A stretch of 64,000 nucleotides of DNA from Gerris lacustris (Eukaryota > Arthropoda > Insecta > Hemiptera > Gerridae): contig OX578282.1 of the NCBI GenBank assembly GCA_951217055.1, forward strand, positions 58,721,311 to 58,785,310, written 5' to 3'. Below, one piece after another: positions 1 through 14,700 of this stretch. The notes under the pieces were generated by a model, which worked only from the letters and a program-made list of their open reading frames with translations, made no database searches and had not been told where the DNA came from. The translations under genes and the position numbers were made by a program. How positions within the stretch are numbered: the stretch's first letter is position 1; each line of letters begins with the position of its first letter.

Positions 1-360
1 AAGGAAATTTGTGTAGCGAGAAGAAGCGAGGTCTTGTACAAAGGGAATTTTGAGGTCGATGTGAATTGTGAGATTGGAAACGTATGTGGGAGAGTTAGCG
101 ATTTTTCAAAGGATTTTTGACTAAAGGGGGATCCTATAAGAATTTAAGCGCTTGGTACTACCCCAGAGCTCAATTCCATAGGTCCAAATAGGTTTGAGTA
201 TTGAATTGTAGATAAGGAGTTTATTAGAAAGGGATAGATGGGATCTTTGGTCGAGGTGTCGCAGTAAGAGTTTGTACAGTCTGTTAGTGTCGGTACGTTT
301 ATTTTTGGTGCGCAGAGCCCAAGTCAATCGATTTTCAACTTCAATCAACTTTTTAAAAGT
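1..360 (-). pseudogene. Jockey-like non-LTR retrotransposon remnant, end of reverse transcriptase
   Basis: Read on the minus strand, 348 down to 121 gives a 75-residue open frame containing KPIWTYGIELWGS, the motif near the C-terminal end of Jockey-clade reverse transcriptases. Positions 120-1 continue in another frame with an SPTYVSN...DLKIPFVQDL-like stretch, which normally follows in the same protein. The two pieces are separated by a stop and frame change, so this is a dead fragment truncated by the window edge. The clade assignment rests on motif recognition only. Confidence 0.7.
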
Positions 361-1413
361 AAAATTTAACTTTAATAAGACAGTATAGCTAACAAGGTAG
401 TATTGCTAGTTTTTAATAAGGTAGTATTGCTTAAAGTAGTAATAAAACTGCTGTCCTCTTAGAAAAGCAAGCATTTGCCCTAATGATAATTATTTCTCAT
501 GTCTTGCCAGTATATTTAAAGGTTACATGTTGCAATACAACAAGAGAATTGTTAAATTACAGCTTTGTGGAAATATTCCTCGACATCAAGCTTTAAAGAT
601 CCATGTTTGAGATTTATCATATTAAAATATCTTTATAAAGCTTAGTACACAACAGGCAACAAAATGTTAATGTCATATATCCCATCAACAAGCAACAATA
701 CTGGGTGGTATTACATCAGAAAAACATTGGTAGTTGCTTATTTCCGTGTTGTACTTGTGTCTTAACAAAATGTTACTAACAGTTAGATGGATATGTTCTA
801 CACTTTTTAGAACATAAAATAGCTTTAGCTTAAATAGGTTCATAAAATTATTCTTTAAAAGCTAAATTCTATGGTTTATGTTCAAGAGTAAATTGTAATT
901 GTTATGTAGATCATGATAGCTTACAGTCATTGATATAAAATAGCTTTGTAGGATCCTTTTTCCAAAAGCTAATCACCATGGTTTACTTAAGTAGGTACAT
1001 ATTGTCATGATATTTAATAGCTTTTATCTACGACTTGCATTGTAAGTGGACTTAACATTGCTAATAACAGGGCGGGAAGTGTTACTTCCCTCCCATGGGA
1101 GTAAAAAAACAATCATACCAACTTAAAAGGTATTTTTTAAGTATTATGTTGGCAGTAAAGTTTTTCCGCTGTTTATAGAATTTTTCGGGAAGGTAACTTT
1201 AGGTTATCATACAAAGTCTTTAAATTAAAAACAAACTATTGAAAGTGTTTGTTGTAAAACGTGTATATTTAGTATAAAAATTGTTATTTTAATAAATCAA
1301 GTAACTAAATATCAGTGTAAGATGTTTAAATTACGTGAATTTGTAGGTAAAACTTTTATACCTACAAACTTAATAGCTACTAGACATGGTGCACTAGTCG
1401 TAGATAAAATTTA
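361..1413. other. Intergenic, no feature recognised
   Basis: AT-rich sequence with no open frame of note, no tRNA-like box and no clear terminal repeats. Short echoes such as aaggtagtattgct (near 390 and 420) are too small to classify. Confidence 0.6.
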
Positions 1414-1610
1414 ATGTGCAACATGGATCGAAGTATTTCTGCACTCGGGATTATCTCCCTCGGCTATGCCTCGGGAGCTAATACTACAGTTATCTCCCTC
1501 GGCCATAAGGCCTCGAGAGCTAATGAAGTATTCTCCTTCGGCGGTGCCTCAGGAGAAAACTTAACCTCGAGCAGGAAAACATACTTCTCTCCCTTGTTGC
1601 GTAAATAACT
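1414..1610. repeat. Triplicated CTCCYTCGGC hairpin repeat
   Basis: Three successive short hairpins of the form CTCC(C/T)TCGGC - short loop - GCCTCGGGAG lie at about 1455-1474, 1496-1520 and 1531-1555. They are followed by a module ending in CGTAAATAACTAT near 1608. Related units recur near 40750, 61430 and 62040, so this is a dispersed repeat. The 64-residue open frame across it reads the repeat and is not taken as a gene. Confidence 0.6.
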
Positions 1611-1620
1611 ATTCTCCGCT

Positions 1621-2939
1621 TGTTATTATGCTCCTATATATCATGGTATGTTAATATAAAGTTTTTAACAAATTCTTACTTTTAACACAAATAATCTCTT
1701 ATGTTAACATATTGGTCATGGATACAAATGTCATGATGCAAAATAACTTTAGAAACTCTTCTTCAACACCCAGGTATCACATAATATTGTGCATGTACAT
1801 TTCACTTCATAATAGATCATGATAAGTATTAAGAAAAAAAAATCTACTTTGAACGATTACCGCAACATTCCCTGTCAAGTCCCAAAAGATCATAATGTAA
1901 AATATTGCTTCTCCAAATCTTTGGATTAGACTTGCCATATGGGATTAGTCCTTATGGGCAATGATGAATATTTGATGATTTGTCTCAATTCAAATAAAAT
2001 AAAACTTTTCAAGATGCCTTAATTACTATAAGCTCAATTACAATATGAGCGTAAGAGTTATGACTTTTGAAACTCAGATTGGACAATGTTGGCCCTAGAT
2101 TATCTACCAATTGCATAAGTTAATTCAAATAAAGGTATATTAAATATAACAAATGCTTGTGATTTTGATTTTGATAATTGTCGTATGTTCAATTTTATGG
2201 TCTATCAAGAGGGTTCATAAAGTATTCATGCATTTGACAAATTCATTTTGATATAAAAATACATAATTAACAACAAATTATAACATAGAAATACATTTTA
2301 AACGAAAGAAATTAAATCATAAATAAATATAACACCTATAAAAAAAGGTAATTGCTAAAATGCAGGTTATCACTTCAATATTACAAAATTCATACATATA
2401 TCTAAACAAATAATATTTTTATAAGTGAACCACGATATTGTGCTGAAATATAGCTATATTGCTTAATATTGTGCAAGAAAAAAAAATTATAAAGTTATAT
2501 GGTAAGCCAGCTACCCATAGTAAAATTACTTGAATATTATTACAAGGTATAAAAAGAATATCAGTGTTACTGACTTGTGATTAATAATATAAATATATAA
2601 AACAAAATATCATTAAAAATATTATAAACAAAACAAATAAAAAAAAATATATAAAAAAAAAACCATAAACGAATATGATTTCAACAAAAATGATGGATTC
2701 AAAAGAAATTAAAGTACAAATATCACACTTATAACAGCATTTATTGTAATTTTTTCATTTTTATTGAGTGTGTTTCTTTTCGCAGATTTTATGTCAGTAA
2801 CAATATTTAGTTGGAGAAATAAGTAAGCGATGTTCGTTTACTTATATCATGTTGATCTGCCTAGTCAGAGAACCAAGGTATAGGAGAGAGTCAAAGAGAG
2901 CTTAAAAGCCTCAGGTTTTTAATGTTATATTAAGTACTA
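1621..2939. other. Intergenic, no feature recognised
   Basis: Very AT-rich, with many stop codons in all frames. No conserved coding island or paired terminal repeat was found. Confidence 0.55.
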
Positions 2940-3342
2940 CTAATATTTTGGGTCAATTAGGGTGTAAAAATACGAAGATCACTGCATAAAGGCTATATTC
3001 CCCCCCCCCCTCTGGGGCATAATCATAATCGTGTGGTTCACATAATATTATATATTCAACTGAGTTGGTTTTGTCAGAATTCTTAAAAAATATATGTAAA
3101 TAAAGTTTAAAAGGTAGTTTTCACCAAACATCACAAACATAAGTTTTAAATTAAATGTTTGTGAAGTTTGGTGAAAACTACCTTTTACATATATTTTTTA
3201 AGAATTCTGACAAAACCAACTCAGTTGAATATATAATATTATGTGAACCAATCGATTATGATTACGCCCCGGATGGGGGCGAAATATAGCCTTTATGCAG
3301 TGATCTTCGTATTTTTACACCCTAATTGACCCAACATATTAG
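2940..3342. mobile_element. Fold-back (palindromic) MITE, about 403 bp
   Basis: The left arm starts near CTAATATTTTGGGTCAATTAG and runs to about 3135. The right arm is its reverse complement to 3342, through the same GGGTGTAAAAATACGAAGATC, GTTGGTTTTGTCAGAATTC and TTCACCAAACATCACAAAC blocks. The centre is near 3145. The left arm carries an 11-base C run (3000-3010) where the right arm has a shorter, broken one. No transposase is encoded. No clear target duplication was seen. Confidence 0.85.
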
Positions 3343-3670
3343 AAATGATAAAATAGGGACAACAAGAAAACTTATGGATGTTATATTAAGGTTTTGCAGA
3401 TTCCAAAATGGATGTTATATTATATTAAGATTCCAAAATGCATCTTGCGATGCAATGTGGTAACCGGACTATGACTTTTAAAGTGATGACAAAATCTATA
3501 CAATATGTCCTCTCTAATGTGTCATATTCGGGACCAGGGCTGTGCCAGATCAGTAATTTTGCAGGATTATCAAACAACAATAAAAAGTTTTAACGGAATA
3601 CAGTTTTAATGGGAATACCAAAGATAAATCCCTCTAATTGAAGAGGTTTTTTATGTGGACTTGTAGAATA

Positions 3671-3743
3671 TTATAAGAGTGAAGGAGAGTGGTTGGAATA
3701 AAAGTCCGTGGTACCACGGAACCAATCTCCTTCACTCTTATAA
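3671..3743. repeat. 73-bp hairpin repeat
   Basis: TTATAAGAGTGAAGGAGA at the left is answered by its exact reverse complement at the right. GTCCGTGGTACCACGGA forms an inner stem. It is probably a very short MITE or the deletion product of one. Confidence 0.6.
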
Positions 3744-5780
3744 ATCACTCTATATAAAAATGCAAGCAATTAATGCATGTATTTTATGTGCCCACACATT
3801 CTGAACCTGTGCAGATAATATAAATATCTGATAAAGTACATATAAAGTTCACTGTATTGACTGAGATTTTGTGGTAATCAAACATAGTGGAATTGTTTAT
3901 ATCACTTGTTTAAAGAAATAAAACAATGTCTAGATATATGTCACTCAAAATAGCCATCATACTATTATAAATTGTTATATATTTTTTAAACTGGCTGAAA
4001 CCGGTCGGATTTATAATAAATTAAAAAATTGTGGTATAGACCAATAAAGATGTAGATATAGATTATACCACTTATACTGAAAAAGGTTTAATATACATAA
4101 AAAAAAACACACTCGCTAAAAATAATAATTTAAGCAGCTGTTGATGCCCTTGTTTACCCCCCTAAAGATTTTTCTGCCAAAACAAACAAGAAGACAATGT
4201 CCATGTTTCAGAACAATCCATGTTTGTCGCAGCTATTCAAAAAGTAAAAATAAAATCATAACATTTGATTTAGACGTTCTGAATTTGTCTTAACCTAATT
4301 ATATCATTTACAATTTGATGTTAACTCATTTTTATTTTGATAACGTGATTGAAGGTAACTAAAGTTTTAAAAGTAATTCAAGGTAATAAGAATTGTCATG
4401 TGAAAAAAAAATGTCATTAAACATTATTAATGGGTAGAAGAATAAAACTACAATTTACTCTCTTTTATAAGTAGAGCTTTGCCCATTATTATGATGTTCA
4501 TTATTCCCCCAGAGAGGTAAGACATTTTCCACAATGAAAAAATTTGCAAAATGCTTAACACTTACCCCCAAAATGATTATCAGTAGTTTATTTACAAGAA
4601 ACCACTAATAGTCAATCTCACTAAAAAAAAAGTAGAAGTAAAGAAGTAGTCATTGATAATTTAAGTGGTTTAATAAAGAAATAATTTGCCACAATTTTAG
4701 AGAGTTGTCATGGTAATATTTTAATTGAGCTAGCGGTATTGATAGATTTGTTATGATATTCAAACATATTTTAATATTACATTTATTGGTAAACTAATTT
4801 AATAATTTATTAAAATATTTTTGAAAAAATCTAATCGGTAACTTAAATTAAATAATAATTGAATATAAAGAAAGTTAATCAAAAGTACAGGTAGCTTTGA
4901 AATCAAAAACAAGATGCAAATTCGATTGACTTTTAAGTGCTATATGATTAACTTTTGAATAATACCATAAAATCTTAGCCAATAACACTCATTCAAATAA
5001 TTATTATATGTTTCACATAATCATAAGAATTTATATTAAACCACATGATTTCTTCTCAAGAAAATAAATTGCAGTTTAATAATATAAAAGTGAGAAGCGT
5101 GGATGGCCAAAGCAGTCACCTTGTGTTAGCACACTCTCCTACCACTCTGCCTCAGGGGAAAGGTATGTTTAAAAAAATTAGAGTGAGGAAAAAAAATACT
5201 GTGCTTTTTTTTTAATTATTTTCTTTTTTTTTATAAAAAAAACCTCACTAATTTAGAACATTTAATTAAAAATGTTCATTGATAATTGAAGAGATTTTAA
5301 AAACTCCCTTAAATAATTTAAAAATAAATGAATTAATATTAACCAGAATCATATTAAATATTAACAATTTTTTTTTCAGGATTCAAAGTTTGAACAGACT
5401 AAATATTAATTGTGACTATACCTAAACTATGACTATACTATGTTCAGTAAAAGAATCAAACCAACAAAACCCCATGTTATTATTTTTTTGGTAAAGCCAT
5501 TTCAACATGGCTGATATTTCCTAGATAAAAAATATATTTACAAAGCATATAATGCCTTATTTCGAGGACCACTATCAAATTAAATAATTTGATAAAATAA
5601 AAATTACACTTTAAAAGCTGTCTAAATATAAATAATAGCTTACAGCTAGATTTATAAAAAAAAATTAACAACCTAGGGACATAAATCCTAGGTATGCAAT
5701 AATTTTACAGTACAAATATTGTATTACGGCACTAGTTAATTTGATTCTTTAACTATATATATATCTATATTTATAATTTA
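3744..5780. other. Intergenic, 3' flank of ceramidase
   Basis: AT-rich sequence with no supported gene. A C/G-richer patch near 5098-5165 looks vaguely tRNA-like, but no clean A and B box pair is visible. A weak inverted repeat (TTAGAGTGAGG / CCTCACTAA) lies around 5178-5255. The ceramidase poly(A) site should fall in the right-hand part, but I could not pick one signal. Confidence 0.45.
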
Positions 5781-8700
5781 CTAAATATTAAAATTATATT
5801 TATGAATTGGCCATGTTGGAAGCATTGTTACTTGATTGTATTCAGTTTTTCCTTCTTTTAGCCCATCTAAGGCTGAAGCCAAGGTTGCATGGTCGCAGCT
5901 GTTGTGAACTACCATGACCTTTGGATTTCTTAAAATCATAATTGGCATGAATTCTAAAAAGTAAACAAAAATAAAAATATAAAATTAGACATAATTTAAC
6001 ATAATTATATTACCACCTTCAACTAAAGCCACTAGGGCCAAAAGCCAAACATGGGGGCCTAGGTAGTCCGTAGGAGAGAGAGGTTGACTCTAAATCCGAA
6101 CGAGGTGGGTTCGATCCCGTGCCATGGTACTCTGAATTGCATCTATGAATCGCGGACGGAGCAGGGCGAGGGACACCCCCTGAGGGGTTCTCTTCCCCCA
6201 CACTTTGATGTGGGTTCCATCCGTGTCATGAGATGTGATTTGGATCTATGGTTTTGAGGACGGAGCAGGGCGAGGGCACCCCCTATGGGGTTCTCTTCCC
6301 CCACACTTTGATGTGGGTTCCATCCGTGTCATGAGATGTGATTTGGATCTATGGTTTTGAGGACGGAGCAGGGCGAGGGCACCCCCTATGGGGTTCTCTT
6401 CCCCCTTGCTTTGATGCACGCTTACATACCTTACTAATGACCACACCATACCCGCTTTCGGCAGTACAATGTACAGGTATGATGTATGATCTCCACCACG
6501 GGGTTAGTAAAATGGGCCCAGTGTGGCCTGATTGCTAGGTTCGAACAAGTGGTTCGACCTTCCTGTCTAACCATTACCATTGACTCTATATCAGTCAAGT
6601 CAAGAATATTGGAGGTGGTCAGTAGCTGGATGGGTGTCCATCTGACCATATAGCTCTGGGTTCAACTCCCGGACCGGGACTTCTGCTATGTTCACCCAGT
6701 ATTGTTTAAACAAAAGGGTAGCTGTTTAAAAGAGTAGCCCCACAAGATTTTGGGCTGGAAACCACACTCTCGGTGCGATATGAAATCAAGGTATGGTTAA
6801 CCCAGGTGTGTTCAGTGAATGGACCCACTTAAGTGGCAAACGGCTTAACAAACCCAGATTTAATTTACAGAGATATAAGGCATGTTTCATTGGATTCTAT
6901 TTATGTATAAATAGCTCGCTAATATCCGATAATGGTAATATAATGAAAACGAATATAAGGATAAATGATATATAAAAAATAAATTTCCATATACAACTTA
7001 CGTGAATAATATTTGCAGGTAAGTACCATAACCCGCCATTATATGCCACCAGCCATGCAATTGAGTGACTGGATTAAATATGACAGATACACTGTTTCGT
7101 AAATGCCTGAAAGTAAAGCAAAATATAAATAAAGAAAAAAAAAAATTAATAAAATAAAAAAGACAATTATGATAGCCATTCTCACAGACATTTATTTATT
7201 TTATAAAAAAATCTGAACAGCTTTAATAGCAAAAAATCGGTCCGAGACAACTCAGACAAACTTTCTCATATACGAGTTCATAATTACATAGCCCAGTGTG
7301 AACATTTTATCAAAATTTATCATAAAAATAACTTCTCCTGGGCGGGGAATCGAACCCGGGCTCTCTCCGTCCGCGTTTTAAGCTATTTTCTCAGGAACTA
7401 GATTTTTCCCGGGAAAACGGCTTATATCGTTGGATTCGTATTCCAATGGACTACATTTTAGAATTTTTTAATCAAAATCGTCGGAACCGTTTTCGAGAAA
7501 TAATTTTTTTTCATATTTTTTCGGAGTTTTTGGGGGGTAGCGCCCCCAAATTTAGAGCTAAAATTCATTTCTCGATTTCGCCTCGGGGTATGATTTTTCT
7601 GAACACGTATGCCAAATTTCGTCAAAATCGGCCCAGTAGTTTAGGCTCCAGGCGTCTGCACAGACGACAGACGACAGACGACGGACAGACATTTTTTAAA
7701 AACCACTTTTTTGGACTCAGGGGACCTCAAAACGTGTAAATCCATTAAAATCTCAAAATCGAATTTTCGCGCCATCACAATACTTTCTCTTTATATGAGA
7801 AAGTAAAAAAGTGATAAAAATATCCGATATTATACAAGGTGTATCAATTTCAGATGGCCATATAAAAAGGGGTATATCTAAAGGTCATTTGGAGCAAAAA
7901 AGTTCATATAAGCTATAGTACAATTCTCAACAGGTTAGGAGCTATAGGCGAAAATAGACTGTTAAAAACAATCGACCTTTGCCTTAAAAAACTGAAATAA
8001 CTCAAAATATATTAATCTAGGAACAATGAATGAACAATCGTTGGAAAGAGCAGAAAATTTCCTATAAAATGATGTATGTTTTAGTTGACTTGTTGCCTTT
8101 TTAGTGTGTGTTAACAAAAAGATAGATTTTTTAAAAAATCTGAAAAACTTTGAGCCCTCTTAACGATATGACCCGAATGGGAGAAATGCGTACAAAGTTA
8201 GGAAAAATTGGCGTTTTTAATAAGCTTTAAAACTATACTACTTCAAAATATTCCAACTCTAAGTGGGCGAACAAACCATCGTTGTAGAAAAAAACATGTC
8301 GTGCTTGCAGCTGGTGAAGGGCAAAGAAACGTGAATTATCAGCAGTGGCATCTTTGACAAAAAGATATCGAATGTGCATTGCTCAAGGTGGCAGCCATTT
8401 TGAGCAGCTTCTGCCTTGAGATACCATGGTAAGTATATTTTACAATAATAGATCTTCTAGTTAGAGAACTAAAATTTCAATTTAATGGCTGCCACCTTGA
8501 ACAATGCACATTCGATATCTTTTTGTCAAAGATGCCACAGCTACTAATGTCACGTTTCTTTGCCCTTCTCCAGCTGCAAGCAGGACATGTTTTTTTCTAC
8601 AACGATGGTTTTTTTGCCCACTTAGAGTTGGAATATTGTGAAGTATTTGGTATCGTTTTAAAGCTTATTAAAAGCGCCAACTTTTCCTAACTTTGTACAA

Positions 8701-11700
8701 ATTTCTCCCATTCGGGTCATATCGATAAGCGGGCTCAAAGTTTTTCAGATTTTTTAAAAAAATCTATTTTTTTGTTTTCAAACAGCTATGGGTCACACTA
8801 AAAAGGCAACAAGTCAACTAAAACACACAGCATTTTATAGGAAATTTTCTGCTCTTTCCAACGATTGTTCATTCATTGTTCCAAGATTAATATATTTTGA
8901 GTTATTTCAGTTTTTTAAGGCAAAGGTCGATTGTTTTTAACAGTCTATTTTCGCCTATAGCTCCTAACCTGTTGAGAATTGTACTACAGCTTATATGAAC
9001 TTTTTTGCTCCAAATGACCTTTAGATATACCCCTTTTTTATGGCCATCTGAAATTGATACACCCTGTATACTCACAACAAAAAGCAACATAAATGAATGA
9101 CAAATGGTGAGATAAAAATAATACAACGTAAAATAACACATAAAGTAACTAATAATAAGATAAATACAAACTACACTATAATACATCATAATTTGTAGTA
9201 ACACTTAATAATGTGTTACTACAAAAATATATGAAGTAATAATAATAATAATTTAATAACATAAAATTACATCACTGTTAGAATAGATTTAAGAGTTTTT
9301 AGACTATTTATATCTTTTAAAGTGATTTAAAAATTATTGAAGCTTCAGGACCACCGAGACACTGGAGGCATATTTTTTTTTTTTGTACATATTGTCGTTC
9401 CCAATATTTTTGTACATATTTGCTTTTCCAATTTCCTTTTCTTCAAAATTGCTAAAACCATTTTTGTGAAAAACAAAAATTTGATGGTTTTTCATAGTGT
9501 GTTGTGAATTTAGAGCTAACATTTATATGTTTATTTTGTCTTGAAGGTATTAAATAGGTATGGTCTCAAAAATTGTATACTTGTGCACAGTACATAGAAA
9601 GTAATAGAAGCATTGTGATCATTAAAGTGAATTTTCTTTTTTTACCAAATTTTAAATTTCCAAGACAGAAATGGGTTTCAGGCATCAGGGAATATTTTGT
9701 TTTAAACAATTTGTAATACAAGTAGTTCCACCCTAAAATTGTAAATGCCCCACATTAAATTATTTTTTTGGGAAATACTTAAAAGAAAGAAAATTAAATT
9801 CATTAGAAGTTTTTGTTATGTATAATAATTAATTGATAATATGGATTAGATAAGATAATGTGCTTTAAATTATACCAAGCAACAGTTATAATTGCCGTTC
9901 ACCTTCTACAAAAGATTATAGATATTATTATATTATACTAAGATTTTACTAATGTGAGTAACTGAAATTTTAATACATGTCAGTAACCCCAAAACAAATT
10001 AGTCTACTAATTAGTGTAGCCTCCTCAAGTATGCTTTAGACCAGCGGTTCTCAACCTGTGGTACACGTACCCCTTAGGGGTACATGCAAATGTTTAAGGG
10101 GTACGCGTTGAATAAAAAGAAGGTTTTTTTGTTTACTTTTCTGTCTAATAAATAAACACTCTTTAGTAAAATGTCAATTAAAAAATCTTATTTGGAATTA
10201 AAATTACCTATTTACAGCTGTTTCTATGATGTAGCAATATTAGCAGCAGTTAAACAACACTTCATCTAATATAATAAGTATTTATAAAAATAAGGGGTTG
10301 TTTTTAGGGGGTACGCAAAGTTAATTATACAAAAAAGGGGTACGAGGGTTGAGAACCGCTGCTTTAGACTAACAGTCTCACGTTTTGTTTTCTTACGAGT
10401 TAGGTCGCACGGGATACAAAATAACAGACTAAATTTTCCACATTTTCGGGGTCTGAAATTAAACAAAATTGGAAAACTCTGAGTTTAATAACTAATACTT
10501 AAAACAAAATGTTTTTTATTATTTCATTATTAATAATTTTATATATTATTTACAAAAGATGAAAATATGTTAAAATTCAAATTTTAGGAAGGGTATAATG
10601 ATGTTATGCTTTTACTATATATTATTGTCTAATTTATTTAATTCCCCCTCTATTTTTAAATCTCTCAGGAATAATTTTGATCCTTTAAATTAATAAAATT
10701 ATCAATTACGCAATCAATTTAAGGAGCTCCAGACAATTGAAATAATTACGGGACCATCTGTGGGCTACATTCGACAAACCATCCAAATTTCTTGAAATTC
10801 AGATGAGTACTTTTGAAAACATAGATGTTAATATGGAAGAGGATGGAGTGCAGAAGGTCAAAACTTATAAGGGACTAACAATGGACTAATTATGACCTAC
10901 CACTTAAATTTCATTAAAATCGGATGAGTAGTTTAACGATATGATGGTATACAAAAATGTTAAACAGACAGACACGGGACCAAAAATGTTCCCCCATGTA
11001 TAAAACCTTTGTTACCTGAGTTTATCATCGGTAAGCTCAGAATCAATTTATTAAGTAATTAGAAGCTAAATCAATTTTTGAAAAGAATAAATTTGTTTAG
11101 AAACAACAAATTAACAATAGGAGCATGGGTAATAGAATGTTTGCAAAATAAACCAGCTTATTACATTATTTGGTTTGTTATATTTAAACTGATGAACATT
11201 TAAAGGTAGAACGAAAAATCTCTCCACGTAAAATTATGTAGATAAAATCAAAGCAGCTTTCAGCCCTTATAAGGCTATCATCAGTGCCAAAAAAGATGAA
11301 AATGTGAATTAAACAAAGTAGCTCATCAGAGTCTTGTGCCAGTGTCTGGCTTTACATGACTCAACCTGCCCCTATGACCTCCTTTGTTTAATTCAGGTTT
11401 TTTTCTTTTTCGGTACTGATGATGGGCTTGTAGAGGCTGAAAGCTGCTTTGATTATGTGAGAGACTTTTCCTTCTACCTTTAATAATGACTTCCACAAAC
11501 ACTCCATATCTTATCAAATGAACAGTAGTTTCTTTTTTAGTTTTGAATCCATTATAAAATCAGGATTAAATATGAAAACCAAGGACATTTTAAAAAAAGA
11601 AAGAAAAATAAATAAATAATAATAATAATTTCTCAGATGCATCAATAGGGAAATAAAATTATAAATATTTTCTTAAAAAGAATAAAATATAAACTTACTG

Positions 11701-14700
11701 AAGCTGAGGACAGTATATCTTATCTATGTTCCACAGGAAAAATCCAAATAGATATATAAATGTTGATACAATAAAGAGCTGTTTACAAATTTGACATTTT
11801 TTAGCCCTTAGAAGACGCAGCTCTAAGTAATACGATACTACAACTAGAAGACCATAGTATGAATGATGAAGAATAGGCTGCGGCCAGAAAAGATAAAGAG
11901 CTGTAAAGGCTAATCCCAGCAATGTCATAGCTCCAAATAGAGGCATATTAGAAATCATCTTTCTATTCACTGGTCTGCCTACTTCATACCTAAAATGGTA
12001 TAATAATATCATTAATAATAATAAACACTGAATTATAGAATCATAATGTCAAGGGAAGAATCAGCAAAGAAATACTTGATTAATTCATACTGAGGTTTAA
12101 TTCTGTATATATTTTATTTCTAGGTCTTAATAGACTAGGAGATAGAATGCATAAATGTGAACTGACTATAGATTCTAGTCAAGCTTTTTTATAAATGGGT
12201 AATTTTCAAATAAAATGTACCTTTAGGGAAATCAATTTGGCTACTTTATATTAAATTAAAATAAGCCTTAGACATGATAATATTGATTATTCTGACACAT
12301 CAGGGACTTAGGATGACATTTTCGTTCAAGAACAGTCAGTTTTCAAATTCATTTACATATATTATATATAAAAAACATATATACATAAAAAATCAAATTT
12401 TTGTCGTAATGAGTATTACCATCATAAAAACCATATTTTTTTTTTAGATTTTGTTTCTCTGTTTTTATGAAACGTTACTAAATTGTATATACAACGTAAA
12501 TAATCTCTTCCATCCCACCAGAAATATTTGTTGACGTAACACTCATTACGATTTTTAATTTCAACATTTTTTGAAGCAAGAAATTTTCCCCTTACAAACC
12601 ACAAAATGACCCTGATTAACACAGTAATAGACAGACATCTGATCAATAAACCTAAAGATTTTTTTATTTTTCATTAATATGAATTTTTTTTACTTACAAT
12701 AAAATTGTAAAATCTTGAGACAGAAAAGGTACATTTTATTTGAAAATGACCCAAATACTAAATACATGAGAAAGTAAAAATGATTTTATCTGCAGAACAT
12801 AAGTCTCATAACATTATTAGTCCCTCTAGTAATAAATAAAAAAAAAGTTTTTATAAACACTGATAATGTTTAAATAAGTGGGTAGTAAAACCTTAAATAT
12901 CAATAATTACATGATAGTATCACATTTCTACGTAATCAAGTAAGGGGGATAGTTAGAGAGCAATTCATTATCAATAATTTAAACATTGTTCAATACCACT
13001 CTGATAAGAAAAAGCAAAAATTTTATGTGATGTATAATAACCACTAATAGCGACAATTAAAAATAAGTGTTAGAGCCATAAACAATTTACTTCAAAATGA
13101 TAAAGTTAATTAAAAAATTATTTTACACTAATAAATTGAGAGTATATAGGGGAAAACTGTTTTTATTAGTTTATATTGATTTTTGGCTTCAACATGTAAG
13201 GCTTTATACTTAGATGTTTATAGTTAGTGTTTATTTTGTTCAATCCACCCTTAATAATTAACAAAAATAGATCCGAGACAACTGAGACAAACTTTCTCAC
13301 ATAGATATAAATACCATATTTAAATTCCATATTCCATAATATCACATTTACTGTAAAATCTTGCATATAACACACACAATTTTTACATATTTTATTTTAT
13401 CCTAAAATAGGGGTACGTATTTTACATGAATGAAAACAATTACCTGTTGATTTCTCCAACTTGAGTTCTTGATATTTTAGGTAGGTAATTGAAAAATAAC
13501 TATAATACAACTACTTTCTACACTATGTGTTTACATGAATGAAAATGGTTTCTTTAACAAAAGAAATGACCCTTCACACCAAATTTCATAATATTATTAT
13601 TATTTTATTTTACACTTAAGTAATTGAATGAAGCTGCTAAAATAATTATTTTGGATTTTAACAATATTGTTTACATTGAATTATAATCTTTATAATTTTA
13701 GAGTTCAACTCATTTAATTGTAAATTAAACATATTTATTAAAACAAGTTTTTTTTGTTCCTCGGAATTTCACAAATAACTTTGATTTCAAACATTTTAAA
13801 ATACCGCGGCCTGATTATCAAGTTTAATGTTGTCTTCAAAACTGCCCACCTGCCTTTTACAAATTATTGTAATCAAAGGAATTACGATATTCTTCTTAAA
13901 AATAGGATTCATTTTAAAGTGTCCTAAGGATTCAAGAAGCTTTTATAATTAATGCTGAATATAAATCAAATTATGTTGGTTTTTTTCCTCTAAAAAATAT
14001 ATACCTAAATAACAATAAGAAATATACTGAAATCTTGTGTACAATGCACACAAGCATAAAATTATCCCCGAATTTAGGTGTGTATTTTAGGCGAATTTTT
14101 AATTCTCCTGCAATTACAGCCCTAAATTCACTCTGCATATTATACATGAGTGGGTATTATATACAAGATATTACAGTAATTTACTTTTTTAAACATATTT
14201 AAGAAGCATTCAACAGGTGATTGTTTACTTTTTGCTTTCGATTTAAAAAAAAACTTATATCGTTAGGTTTGTATTTAACCCTTAGAGATATGGACTGGCC
14301 CATTGAGTGCACCTTGAGTAAATAATGTTCTGTAAATCACAGATTCACGATGGTAGAATAATAAACCCTCACTTTACCCTACCACTAAAGACCCCTAAAG
14401 CAGAAACAGTCTGCTTTGATTATTGCTTCATTCTCTATTGTTTTGCTGTGTTTATTTGTCTTGGTGTGCTGTATACACCCGCCTGTGCCACCATGTCCGG
14501 TAGAGAAATGATGCCTTCCGATCAATATTTTTCAGTTTTGCATGAGTTGTCAGATTAGAATGATGGTTGCGAGGAGTTATCTTTGGACTTTTGACAACTA
14601 ATAATAATTAATTAAGGTTGAAAGCCCGATACTAAGTCAGAATGCTGAAGGAGTAATTACTGATTTTTCATAGTATTTTTTATTTTTATAATTAAAAATG

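Noticed and set aside
5095..5165. GC-richer patch with TGGCCAAAGCAGTC, possibly tRNA-Leu/Ser-like
   Set aside because: No matching B box or fold could be drawn.
7446..7739. 97-residue frame ending [22 protein letters not shown]
   Set aside because: The string comes from GACAGACGACAGACG repeat DNA inside a non-autonomous element. It is a frequent false gene in insect genomes.
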